Source: Planctomycetota bacterium (lineage in GTDB: Bacteria > Planctomycetota > Phycisphaerae > UBA1845 > PWPN01). Taken from it: a stretch of DNA of 13,823 nucleotides. Shown here in pieces: positions 6,819-13,462 of this stretch. Position 1 is the stretch's first letter; each line of letters opens with the position of its first letter. The DNA is taken from the NCBI GenBank assembly GCA_016209665.1, contig JACQVT010000200.1, positions 1 through 13,823 on the forward strand, given 5' to 3'. The notes beneath the pieces were generated by a model, which was not told where the DNA came from, ran no database searches, and worked only from the letters and a program-made list of their open reading frames with translations. A program made the translations under genes and the position numbers.

Positions 6819-7100
6819 CAGCGTCGGAGCAGTCCCCCAGTAGCCCAATGTGGGAGGACGCAACCCAGGCGCTGAGGACCTGCGTGAAACGCTGTTCAAC
6901 TGGAGAGAAGCGGGTCACTCACGTACAACTGGGCACGACCGTGGAAGGCGAGGGAGTTTTTGCGGGATAGTGTGTCATACGATTGCCACAGAATGTGACG
7001 AGCAGATGCTTCGGTCGGACACGTTCTCGCCTCCCAATCGGATTTGGATCGGTGGCAATCCTTGGAACGCGGGCGCACTTTCTTGGAGGAGAAGAAAACC

Positions 7101-8051
7101 ATGAGCAGTTGTCATCACGCGGCAAAATGGGTCTGGGTGGCGGCGGCGGTTGGTGCGCTGTCCTCCGGGACGGCTTTCGGCCTGGTCTTGAGCTACGAGA
7201 TGGACGTCGCCCCGGACGACGCATCCCTCGGTGCGGCGGCCATGACCCGGGTCGGCGGCGGGTTCGGCGATCCGGCGTATGATTTCGACGACAGCAACCC
7301 GCTCGGCTTCAGTGGGCCCGCCGGCCTGTACAGCGCCGGTCACAGTCTGGATGGTCCCGGCACCGCTCGCTTCCTGGACACGGACAACTCAACCACCGCC
7401 AACCACGCCGCGGCGGGCTTCTACAAGACCGGGCTGGGGCAATCGTTTACCATCGACATGAAAGTCAAGGCCAACTGGAGCGTGAACGGTGACAACGTCA
7501 CCGGCGGCACGGACGGGACGGCCGGAAAGCGGTCGATGGGCATCCACACCGGGAACACCGAGTCGATCCCCAATGGTCCGGGGTGCAGCCTTCGCCTGTC
7601 CTCCAACAATTTCATCGACTTTCAGGGGTGGAGCGGCTCCGCCGAACAGAGAACCCGAGTCACGGTGCCCAATTTCTCAAGCTGGCGGACGCTTCGCCTC
7701 TCGGTCGACGGCACCACCACGAAGACCATCAAGGTCTACGACTTGGACGACGACACCGATCCCGGCGCCGGCGCGTCGTACGCGCTTCTCGGCACGGTGG
7801 ACCTGACGCTCATCAACAAGCCGGCGGTCTCGGCCCTTCTGGGCGGAGCGTCTAGCGGCGGCGGGCTGCAGCTCAACAGCATCGACGCCAACCCGAGGCG
7901 GACGCTCTACTCAGACTTCTCGCTGGACTGGCTGCGGATCCAGACCGATGTCGCCCTGGGCGCCACCGACGCCGTCATCCCGGAGCCGGCCACGGTGGCC
8001 TTCGTGTTGCTGGGAGCGATCGGTCTGCGACGGCGGGCCGGACGAGGCTGA
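7101..8051 (+). CDS. PEP-CTERM sorting-domain protein
   Basis: This encodes a 316-residue exported protein. The ATG at 7101 follows GGAGGAGAAG and opens a signal peptide (AAKWVWVAAAVGALSSGTAFG, cleavage near residue 27). The middle is rich in Gly, Asp and Ser with alternating beta-strand pattern, and ends in SDFSLDWLRIQTD, a pattern seen in lectin-like (LamG/concanavalin fold) surface proteins. The C-terminus is a PEP-CTERM tail: PEP at 294-296, the hydrophobic TVAFVLLGAIGL, then RRRAGRG. It is an expected exosortase substrate, with export and cleavage at the membrane. There is one cysteine in the mature chain and no catalytic motif. The next gene begins 91 bp downstream on the same strand and could be co-transcribed. 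Confidence 0.87.
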   Translation: MSSCHHAAKWVWVAAAVGALSSGTAFGLVLSYEMDVAPDDASLGAAAMTRVGGGFGDPAYDFDDSNPLGFSGPAGLYSAGHSLDGPGTARFLDTDNSTTANHAAAGFYKTGLGQSFTIDMKVKANWSVNGDNVTGGTDGTAGKRSMGIHTGNTESIPNGPGCSLRLSSNNFIDFQGWSGSAEQRTRVTVPNFSSWRTLRLSVDGTTTKTIKVYDLDDDTDPGAGASYALLGTVDLTLINKPAVSALLGGASSGGGLQLNSIDANPRRTLYSDFSLDWLRIQTDVALGATDAVIPEPATVAFVLLGAIGLRRRAGRG

Positions 8052-8142
8052 TGGCCGGCGGCCGAGCCGCGATGATTCATCAGCACGGACGGACTACAAT
8101 ACCCACGACTGGCGGGCCGTATCCCCAAACTCAGGGTGGCAC

Positions 8143-10089
8143 ATGCAGACCCGACAGCCTTGGGAACTGCCGGCGATTCTGGTTGCGCTCATGGTCGCTC
8201 TCGTCGCTCGCGGCACCCGGGCCGGCGATCTGAGCGGTACGGTGCGAAGACAGGACGGGTCCGTCATCCCCGCCGCCCGGGTTACCCTGTTCCTGCCCGA
8301 TCTGTCGTTCTTCCGGGAAGCCCGAACGGACGCGGGCGGCGGCTACGCCTTCGCGGCCGTACCCGCCGGAACCTACCGACTCGCCTGCTCCGCATTGAAC
8401 CTCGAGTACCAGGAGGTGGGGATCGGCGTCGGCTCCGGCGGGGCGTCCAATGACTTCTCGCTCGGCCCGGAGAGCCACGTCGGCCGATGGTCCATCGTCG
8501 GCAACACCGCGCCGGAGTTCTTCGACGCGACCGACATCGGCATCCTCCGGCGGGACGGCAAGATCTTCTACTGCCACGACACCGTCGACCCCATCCTGTT
8601 CGACCCCGTCACGGGGCAGAAGTCGTTCTCCGCCGGGTCCTCGTCGGAGCAAGGCTGTATGTCCGGCAGCCTGCTCGCCGACGGTCGGATCCTCATGGTC
8701 GGCGGACAGGAGGGCGCGGATCCGGGCTCGTTCCGCAACGCCGTCCCCTGGGTCAAGACCTACGCCGCCGAGACCGACTCCTGGCAGTGGCTGCCCCCGC
8801 TCCAACTGAGTATCGGCCGGTGGTATCCGGGGCTGGCCCGTCTGGCCGACGGCTCGTTCCTCGCCATGGGCGGGGGCACCCGGCCCAACGCCGCCCGCAC
8901 CGCCACCTGCGAGCGGTTCGACTTGAGTTCGCAGACCTGGAACTACACCGGCTCGATGCTCAACCCCTGCGAGTTCCCGCCGTCGGCACTGCTGTTCACC
9001 GGCGAAGTGCTCGCCACCTGGTCGCCGCCCCAACTCTACAACCCAGCGTCCGGTGAGTGGCGGGCGACGGGTAACTTCGTCCAGTCGCTCCGCGGCTGGC
9101 CGGACCATTCGGATCATTCGCTGGTCGTGCTCTCCGACAGCCGCGCGCTGGCGGTTGGCATCCGCCGCGGCGTGGATCCCGGCCACAACAACTTCATGGG
9201 CGAAACCTACGACCCCCTCTCGGGGACCTGGACGCCGACCAGCAACCCCGGGCTGCTGCGCTTCCAGACCGAGGTCGTGCAGCTCCCCGACGGCCGCGTG
9301 CTGGCGGCCGGAGGCGAGAGCGCCATCAGTCCCCCGCCGGCGCCGAACGCCCTCGGCATCGTCAAGTGGACCGACCTGTACGACCCCGCCCTGAACACTT
9401 GGCGTCGCATGGCGGACATGAGCTGGTTCCGCGAGTACCACGCGGTCACGCTTCTCGTGCCCGACGGCCGGGTCCTCACCACCGGCGGCACGCGGATCAA
9501 GTTCCAGTACGGCCCCACCAGCGCGGACATCGAAGCCTTCGAGCCGCCCTACCTGTTCCGCGGCGTGCGACCCGCGGTCTCGGCGTTGTCGTCCACCGTC
9601 CCGGTCCGGGGCCAGGAACTCTCGTTCCAGGTCTCGCCGCTCCTGGGCGTCACGAATGTTGTGCTGATGGGTACCGGTTCGCACACGCACTGGACGGACG
9701 GCGTCATTCCCCGGCGGCTGGTGCTGCCGGTCCTCCAGGACGGCAGCCTCGTGCGGGTCACGCTTCCCTCCGATCCGACCGTCATTCCCCTCGGCTATTA
9801 CATGCTGTTCGCGATGGTCGACGACATCCCCTCCGTCGCCCGGATCATCCGGGTCGACGCGGCGAGTGCCCCGGTGGTCGGCGACCTCGATTTCGACCGC
9901 GACGTGGACGGAGCCGACGTGGCCATCTTCGCGGACTGTCTGAGCGGCCCTGAGACGCCGATCCCGCCCGGCTGCGACATCGCCGATCTCGACCACGATT
10001 TCGACGTGGACCTGTCGGACTTCGGCATCCTGCAGGGATGCCTGGGCGGCCCCTCAGCCCCCAGCGGCTGCGTCGGCCCGGAGGGATAG
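8143..10089 (+). CDS. Secreted copper-radical oxidase (galactose/glyoxal oxidase type) with dockerin-like tail
   Basis: This encodes a 648-residue exported enzyme. After a signal peptide (residues 1-27, ending VARGTRA) comes a carboxypeptidase-regulatory-like beta domain (about 28-108). Next is a Kelch propeller with repeated LADGRILMVGG, LPDGRVLAAGG and VPDGRVLTTGG blades. A DUF1929-type C-terminal domain follows (about 465-572). The galactose oxidase active site appears complete: Cys172 (GCMSGS) for the Tyr-Cys cross-link, Tyr228 (GRWYPG) as the radical Tyr, Tyr432-His433 (REYHAV) and His514 (GSHTHWTD) as copper ligands. Known relatives oxidise primary alcohols or aldehydes with O2, releasing H2O2. 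Two dockerin-like loops (about 583-600 and 615-633) end the protein. The start at 8143 has only a weak AGGG site, but the signal peptide begins there. Substrate unknown. Confidence 0.88.
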   Translation: MQTRQPWELPAILVALMVALVARGTRAGDLSGTVRRQDGSVIPAARVTLFLPDLSFFREARTDAGGGYAFAAVPAGTYRLACSALNLEYQEVGIGVGSGGASNDFSLGPESHVGRWSIVGNTAPEFFDATDIGILRRDGKIFYCHDTVDPILFDPVTGQKSFSAGSSSEQGCMSGSLLADGRILMVGGQEGADPGSFRNAVPWVKTYAAETDSWQWLPPLQLSIGRWYPGLARLADGSFLAMGGGTRPNAARTATCERFDLSSQTWNYTGSMLNPCEFPPSALLFTGEVLATWSPPQLYNPASGEWRATGNFVQSLRGWPDHSDHSLVVLSDSRALAVGIRRGVDPGHNNFMGETYDPLSGTWTPTSNPGLLRFQTEVVQLPDGRVLAAGGESAISPPPAPNALGIVKWTDLYDPALNTWRRMADMSWFREYHAVTLLVPDGRVLTTGGTRIKFQYGPTSADIEAFEPPYLFRGVRPAVSALSSTVPVRGQELSFQVSPLLGVTNVVLMGTGSHTHWTDGVIPRRLVLPVLQDGSLVRVTLPSDPTVIPLGYYMLFAMVDDIPSVARIIRVDAASAPVVGDLDFDRDVDGADVAIFADCLSGPETPIPPGCDIADLDHDFDVDLSDFGILQGCLGGPSAPSGCVGPEG

Positions 10090-10113
10090 GGAGGTGCCAA
10101 CGCGTACCCTCCC
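10089..10113 (+). terminator. Possible weak hairpin after the copper oxidase gene
   Basis: GGGAGG (10089-10094) can pair with CCTCCC (10108-10113) around a 13-nt loop, overlapping the stop codon. There is no T run after it, so it is at best a weak or Rho-assisted end. Confidence 0.25.
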
Positions 10114-10114
10114 C

Positions 10115-10198
10115 ATGCCGCGCATCCTGGCCAACGAGAACTTCCCTGGACGCATGATCCGTGTGGACCGAATCCGTCTGCTGTTCGCTGGCAGGTGA
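10115..10198 (+). pseudogene. Remnant resembling the N-terminus of a DUF5615 (PIN-like) toxin
   Basis: A 27-codon frame begins MPRILANENFPG. This closely matches the conserved opening of DUF5615 proteins (typically M-x-ILADENFP), where the Asp/Glu-rich strand forms part of a PIN-like nuclease site. Full-length members are about 110-120 residues; here the similarity stops after about 12 residues and a stop follows at 10196. I found no continuation in the other two forward frames. There is no ribosome site, and it overlaps the hairpin after the copper oxidase gene. It is likely a decayed toxin gene, but with so few residues chance similarity is possible. Confidence 0.4.
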
Positions 10199-10206
10199 AG
10201 TCGGGG

Positions 10207-10235
10207 TTGCGGCGGGCCTGACTCGACACTACTAT
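10207..10235 (+). promoter_or_regulatory. Predicted promoter of the HEPN-like two-gene operon
   Basis: The -35 TTGCGG (10207-10212), a 17-bp spacer and the -10 TACTAT (10230-10235) predict initiation near 10242, about 45 nt before the ATG at 10287. This supports that ATG over in-frame starts lying above the promoter. Confidence 0.5.
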
Positions 10236-10286
10236 CGCAGTTGTGGCGGCGTGGGGGGCCGCCAGCGCTCTCTCGAGAGACACTCG

Positions 10287-10784
10287 ATGCTCCGCATTCG
10301 CCGGGAAGCTGCCCCGGAAACGCTGCAGGACTTCGATCTTGCTGCTGACGAGAAGTATTGGGAAGGCTTCGATCTCTTGCGCGCGGGCGCCCGGGGCGGG
10401 GGAATCTATCTTCTGGGATATACCGCCGAGATGATCCTCAAATACGCCAGCTTCCGAACGCAGGGGCACCGTCCGGGAACGGCGGTGCTCGGCCTGTTCG
10501 GTCCGGCGAAGAAGTGGATGGGAAACAGGCGCCCGACAATCCCGCACGAGGGCTACCACAACCTGCTCTTCTGGATGCACTACCTGCGTGAGCGGAGGCG
10601 CCATCTGGGTAGGCCGCTGCGTGCGGACGCAGACTGGGAACTGGTCCGACGCGTCCGTGAACTCTACCAGATTTGGTGGGTGGAGATGCGCTACCGCCCT
10701 GACCAGGCGCAGCCGGACGAGGCAGCGAAACTACTTGACGATGTGAATTGGCTGCGTCAGAATCGAGTGCAGCTTTGGAGTTGA
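10287..10784 (+). CDS. HEPN-like small helical protein (first gene of a two-gene operon)
   Basis: This encodes a 165-residue, mostly helical soluble protein with no signal peptide. Features fit the HEPN superfamily: an early helix DEKYWEGFDLLRAG, then GGIYLLGYTAEMILKYAS (residues 38-55, the counterpart of the common AxYLAGYAVExALK helix), HNLLFW (91-96, where HEPN proteins often have HDL), and a late WWVEMRYRP helix (130-138). An R-x4-H is present (R101 to H106, RERRRH). It is not in the last helix where the nuclease motif of HEPN toxins normally lies, so RNase activity is uncertain. Its stop is 3 bp before the next ATG, so the two genes are translated together. It could be a toxin-antitoxin, defence or nucleotide-binding component; the function is not established. 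Confidence 0.7.
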   Translation: MLRIRREAAPETLQDFDLAADEKYWEGFDLLRAGARGGGIYLLGYTAEMILKYASFRTQGHRPGTAVLGLFGPAKKWMGNRRPTIPHEGYHNLLFWMHYLRERRRHLGRPLRADADWELVRRVRELYQIWWVEMRYRPDQAQPDEAAKLLDDVNWLRQNRVQLWS

Positions 10785-10787
10785 ACC

Positions 10788-11105
10788 ATGCCCGTTAGAC
10801 CACTTCCCAAGCGTCCGCCGTCGCCCGAGGCCCCAACCCTCAAGAACAGACTCGTGCGCGAGTGGAGGAACAAGAAATCGACCGCGGCTCAGCCGATTAT
10901 TCTCCAGGAGAGCGGCGAGTCCAGTCAACCCATCCGTGTCTATGTGATCTGGGACGATTGGAAGGAAGTGAGCGGCATAGAACGATCGGAGATCATCATG
11001 GACGCCTTTGAAGCGGTCCATGGCAAGCGCAAGGCCCTCAATGTGACGGTAGCGATGGGTCTAACCTCTGCCGAGGCCGATCGCATGGGCATCCACTACC
11101 AGTGA
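10788..11105 (+). CDS. Small hypothetical protein, partner of the HEPN-like gene
   Basis: This encodes a 105-residue protein. GGAG (10777-10780), inside the end of the preceding gene, sits 7 nt above the ATG, which indicates coupled translation. The first 45 residues are basic, Pro-rich and probably disordered (MPVRPLPKRPPSPEAP, LVREWRNKKS). Residues about 49-105 look like a compact alpha/beta domain: a strand IRVYVIWDDW, a helix SGIERSEIIMDAFEAVHG, a strand ALNVTVAMGL and a helix TSAEADRMGI. I do not recognise the family. The order and spacing with a HEPN-like gene resemble paired modules in which one small protein neutralises or recruits the other (inference). It converges on nadA with only 16 bp between the stops. 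Confidence 0.75.
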   Translation: MPVRPLPKRPPSPEAPTLKNRLVREWRNKKSTAAQPIILQESGESSQPIRVYVIWDDWKEVSGIERSEIIMDAFEAVHGKRKALNVTVAMGLTSAEADRMGIHYQ

Positions 11106-11121
11106 CCAGATGACGGTGGCA

Positions 11122-12237
11122 TCACTTGGCTGAAACCGGTGTCGCGCTGACGTTGTCCAGCATGCGCTGGAGGGCGACGATGGCGTGGTGGCAGGTGTCG
11201 GGGTCGACCTTGATCCGATTGACGACGCGGCCGGCGGCCAGCTCGTCGAGGCTCCAGGTCAGGTGCGGCAAGTCGATGCGGTACATGGTCGTGCACAGGC
11301 ATTGGATGCCGGCCAGCGAGCGGATGTACTTGCGGCCCGCGTAGCGCATCGCCAGCCGGTTGACCAGATGGGCCTCCGTGCCCACGGCCCAGCTCGTACC
11401 CTCCGGAGCCTCCTCCAGCACCTTGAGGATGTACTCGGTGCTGCCGGCCAAGTCCGAACGCTGCACCACCTCCCAGCGGCACTCGGGGTGCACGAGGATT
11501 CTGCGCGCCGGGTCGCTCCGGCGGACCTGCTCGCAGTGCTGCTCGGTGAACAGTTGATGCACGCTGCAGTGGCCCTTCCAGAGGATGAACCGGGCGCCCA
11601 GCACCTGCTCGTCGGTCAGGCCGCCGTCGTCGGCGTGCGGGTCGTACACGACCATCGACTCCAACGGGTTGCCCAGGGCGTAGGCCGTGTTGCGGCCCAG
11701 GTGCTGGTCGGGCAGGAACAGCACCTTGTCGCCTTGCGTCAGGGCGTACTCGAGCACCTTGCGGGCGTTGGAGCTGGTGCAGCAGGCCCCATCGTGCCGC
11801 CCGCAGAACGCCTTGACGTCCGCGGTGCTGTTCACGTAGGTGATGGGGATGATCTTCTCGTCGGTGGCCCCGGCGAAGCGGTCCCAGGCGTCCTCGACCT
11901 GGTCGATCATGGCCATGTCGGCCATGCTGCAACCGGCGGACAAGTCGGGCAGGATGACCGCCACGTCGTCGTGCGTGAGGATGTCGGCGGACTCGGCCAT
12001 GAAATGCACGCCGCAGAAGACCACGAACTCCGCGTCGGCCTGCCGGGCCGCCAACTGGCTGAGCTTGAGGCTGTCGCCCGTGAAGTCGGCGAACTGGATG
12101 ACGTCGTCCTGCTGGTAATGGTGGCCGAGGATGACCAGCCGCCGACCGAACGCCGCCTTGTGGGCGCAGATGCGGCCGCACATCTCCCGCTCGCTCAGGC
12201 GGCTGTACGGCGGCGGCAATGGCGGCTGAAACAACAT
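11122..12237 (-). CDS. nadA: Quinolinate synthase NadA
   Basis: This encodes 371 residues. NadA condenses iminoaspartate with dihydroxyacetone phosphate to give quinolinate, the precursor of NAD, using a [4Fe-4S] cluster. Family motifs run in order: LVILGHHYQQDDVIQFAD (34-51), GDSLKLSQLAA, FCGVHFMAESADIL with ligand candidate Cys75, ITYVNSTADVKA (132-143), KGHCSVHQLF (221-230), HPECRWEVV with Cys252, and IQCLCTTMYRI with Cys313 or Cys315. All three cluster ligands can be placed, so the enzyme looks intact. The ATG at 12237 is 38 nt below a strong promoter (12282-12311); a much longer in-frame extension upstream would cross that promoter and is rejected. The nadB and nadC partners are not in the window. 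The cytosolic enzyme stands alone here as a single-gene unit. Confidence 0.96.
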   Translation of the reverse strand: MLFQPPLPPPYSRLSEREMCGRICAHKAAFGRRLVILGHHYQQDDVIQFADFTGDSLKLSQLAARQADAEFVVFCGVHFMAESADILTHDDVAVILPDLSAGCSMADMAMIDQVEDAWDRFAGATDEKIIPITYVNSTADVKAFCGRHDGACCTSSNARKVLEYALTQGDKVLFLPDQHLGRNTAYALGNPLESMVVYDPHADDGGLTDEQVLGARFILWKGHCSVHQLFTEQHCEQVRRSDPARRILVHPECRWEVVQRSDLAGSTEYILKVLEEAPEGTSWAVGTEAHLVNRLAMRYAGRKYIRSLAGIQCLCTTMYRIDLPHLTWSLDELAAGRVVNRIKVDPDTCHHAIVALQRMLDNVSATPVSAK

Positions 12238-12281
12238 GCGGCCCACGCTCCGTTTCACGGCGGAAAAGGCCGTCCCGCGCC

Positions 12282-12311
12282 AGTATAGCCCGTTGTGAAG
12301 GGCCCCGCCAA
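12282..12311 (-). promoter_or_regulatory. Predicted nadA promoter
   Basis: On the minus strand the -35 is TTGGCG (12306-12311), the spacer is 18 bp and the -10 is TATACT (12282-12287), with initiation near 12275. The -35 sequence is the same as that of the glycosidase-like gene promoter. I see no palindromic NrtR or NadQ-type operator that I could name. Confidence 0.62.
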
Positions 12312-12468
12312 TCACGGACCCCCGTGGAGCCGGGTGCATCCCGGCACCGCTGACGCGCGGATACCTTGGCGTCGGACGATCGGTTACAATCCCGCCCCGA
12401 CTCGGCTTGCCCGACAGGGCGGTGCGCCGCGCGGATGCGGACGGAGCCGACAACATGGAGATGGATCG

Positions 12469-13026
12469 ATGAAACGAATGCTGTTTGTGCTGCTGGTGAT
12501 GGTGGCCTGCTCGGGCCAGTTCTGCGGAGAAGCCGCCCCGACCGAGACGGGCCCGAAGAACATCTGCGACCGCTCCTGGTACAGCGACACCTTCCGCATC
12601 GGCGTGGATTTCCCCGCGGATATCGGCGAGCAGCGGAACGCCGACGCCGTCGAGGGCCTGGACTTGAATCTGAGCTGGAACTGGAACGTCATCGACCCGC
12701 CGGTGAAGTTCTCGCTGGTGGTGTTCCAACCGGCCCAGGAGAACACCCTCGTCCAGTTCCGCCAGGCCTGGCTCGATGCACTTGAGGAGGACGGCAACTT
12801 CGACATTCTCAACGAAGCCTACATCACGCTGGACGATGGAGCCCAGGGCTGGTATCTGGCGATCGCTCGGAAGGACAAACCGGGGGTCATCAACGAATTG
12901 GTGATGACCGTGACCCAGGGACGTTCGGCGTATGTTAGCGCCGCCTACTCGACCGAGCTGGTCAGCGAGGCCCAGGTGGATCAGATTGGCGATGTCCTCC
13001 ATTCGTTTTGCGCCGACCTGGAATGA
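12469..13026 (+). CDS. Small secreted protein, possible lipoprotein
   Basis: This encodes a 185-residue protein that I do not recognise. The ATG at 12469 has GGAG (12457-12460) 8 nt upstream. The N-terminus MKRMLFVLLVMVAC ends in a lipobox-like VAC with Cys14, so it may be lipidated; ordinary signal peptidase cleavage a little later is the alternative. The mature part has Cys19, Cys33 (NICDRSW) and a Cys in the final SFCADLE. It alternates predicted strands (DTFRIGVDFPAD, LNLSWNWNVI, KFSLVVFQPA) and helices (LVQFRQAWLDALEED). The layout resembles small envelope proteins of about 150 residues that wrap one alpha/beta domain, but no function can be given. It diverges from nadA. A lone TACAAT at 12385-12390 could be its -10, with no good -35. 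Confidence 0.75.
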   Translation: MKRMLFVLLVMVACSGQFCGEAAPTETGPKNICDRSWYSDTFRIGVDFPADIGEQRNADAVEGLDLNLSWNWNVIDPPVKFSLVVFQPAQENTLVQFRQAWLDALEEDGNFDILNEAYITLDDGAQGWYLAIARKDKPGVINELVMTVTQGRSAYVSAAYSTELVSEAQVDQIGDVLHSFCADLE

Positions 13027-13214
13027 CCGTCTCCCTCCCTGCGCCAGCCTGTAAACGAAATGTCTCAATACCGGCGCAGTCGACCCGCCGAGGCCACATA
13101 TGATTACGGGGCGTACCTTATTGTGGCCTGGACTTCTGCGGTACCCCGCGATCGTTCCGTTCCGCGGACAGGCGGAGGACCCATCTGCACCTACATTCAA
13201 AAGAGAATTTTTCA

Positions 13215-13244
13215 TTGGACAAACCTTTGGAACGGGAATAGAAT
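13215..13244 (+). promoter_or_regulatory. Candidate upstream promoter of the last gene
   Basis: The -35 TTGGAC (13215-13220), an 18-bp spacer and the -10 TAGAAT (13239-13244) lie on the plus strand. It would give a leader of about 210 nt. It could equally be a chance match in an AT-richer stretch. Confidence 0.4.
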
Positions 13245-13312
13245 GATCGACCAGCACGATTGGACCCGGGGTGGCTTGGGATTTCGGACAAATAAAAAAA
13301 GCGCCATACCTG

Positions 13313-13342
13313 TTGCATTCGGGGTGGCCGATCTGATATAGT
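13313..13342 (+). promoter_or_regulatory. Predicted proximal promoter of the last gene
   Basis: The -35 TTGCAT (13313-13318), an 18-bp spacer and the -10 TATAGT (13337-13342) lie upstream of the ATG at 13463. Initiation near 13349 would leave a leader of about 115 nt that includes the 13357-13397 hairpin. Confidence 0.5.
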
Positions 13343-13462
13343 GAGGCGGTACTGGACGGCAACGTTGGGAGAGAGGAATTCAGTTCGTGCGTTGCCGCGG
13401 CTTGTCTAACAGTCAGTTCTGGAGTTTGTTGAGGGGATGGTTAAACCCAGAGGAGGTGGGGA

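Larger units (their letters stand above)
6434..7100. other. Divergent non-coding region with a long leader
   Basis: This 667-bp gap lies between the minus-strand glycosidase-like gene and the plus-strand PEP-CTERM gene. It holds one promoter on each strand (6517-6545 minus and 6790-6818 plus). The stretch 6546-6789 shows nothing I can name. The stretch 6819-7100 would be an untranslated leader of about 275 nt for the PEP-CTERM gene. I recognise no riboswitch fold or small gene in it; the open frame across 6569-6970 runs through the promoter and has no family resemblance. Confidence 0.55.
13027..13462 (+). other. Intergenic region with two candidate promoters and a leader hairpin
   Basis: This 436-bp gap precedes the last gene. 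The first 185 bp show nothing I can name. Two promoter-like pairs follow (13215-13244 and 13313-13342). In the leader, CGGCAACG (13357-13364) pairs perfectly with CGTTGCCG (13390-13397) around a 25-nt loop. The AGGAGG ribosome site of the next gene is at 13451-13456, outside the hairpin, so direct masking is not indicated. Confidence 0.5.

Noticed and set aside
6569..6970. Plus-strand open frame of 133 codons in the non-coding region
   Set aside because: It spans a strong promoter (6790-6818), has no ribosome site and shows no family resemblance or coding pattern.
8131..9996. Minus-strand open frame of 621 codons
   Set aside because: It is fully antisense to the copper oxidase gene, whose domains and active-site residues are clear. 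Long shadow frames are common at this GC content.
10161..10286. Upstream extension of the HEPN-like protein by 42 residues
   Set aside because: The extension starts before the predicted promoter at 10207-10235 and has no ribosome site; helical HEPN-like sequence begins only after the ATG at 10287.
11185..12288. Plus-strand open frame of 367 codons
   Set aside because: It is antisense to nadA, and its Val/Ala/Gly/His-rich composition mirrors nadA codons.
12366..12390. Promoter TTGGCG / TACAAT for the gene at 12469
   Set aside because: The spacer is only 13 bp, too short for a sigma-70 type pair. The TACAAT alone is mentioned with the gene.
12238..13362. N-terminal extension of nadA to a 746-residue protein
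   Set aside because: The extension crosses the nadA promoter at 12282-12311 and runs antisense to the small secreted protein gene at 12469-13026. NadA is complete from 12237.
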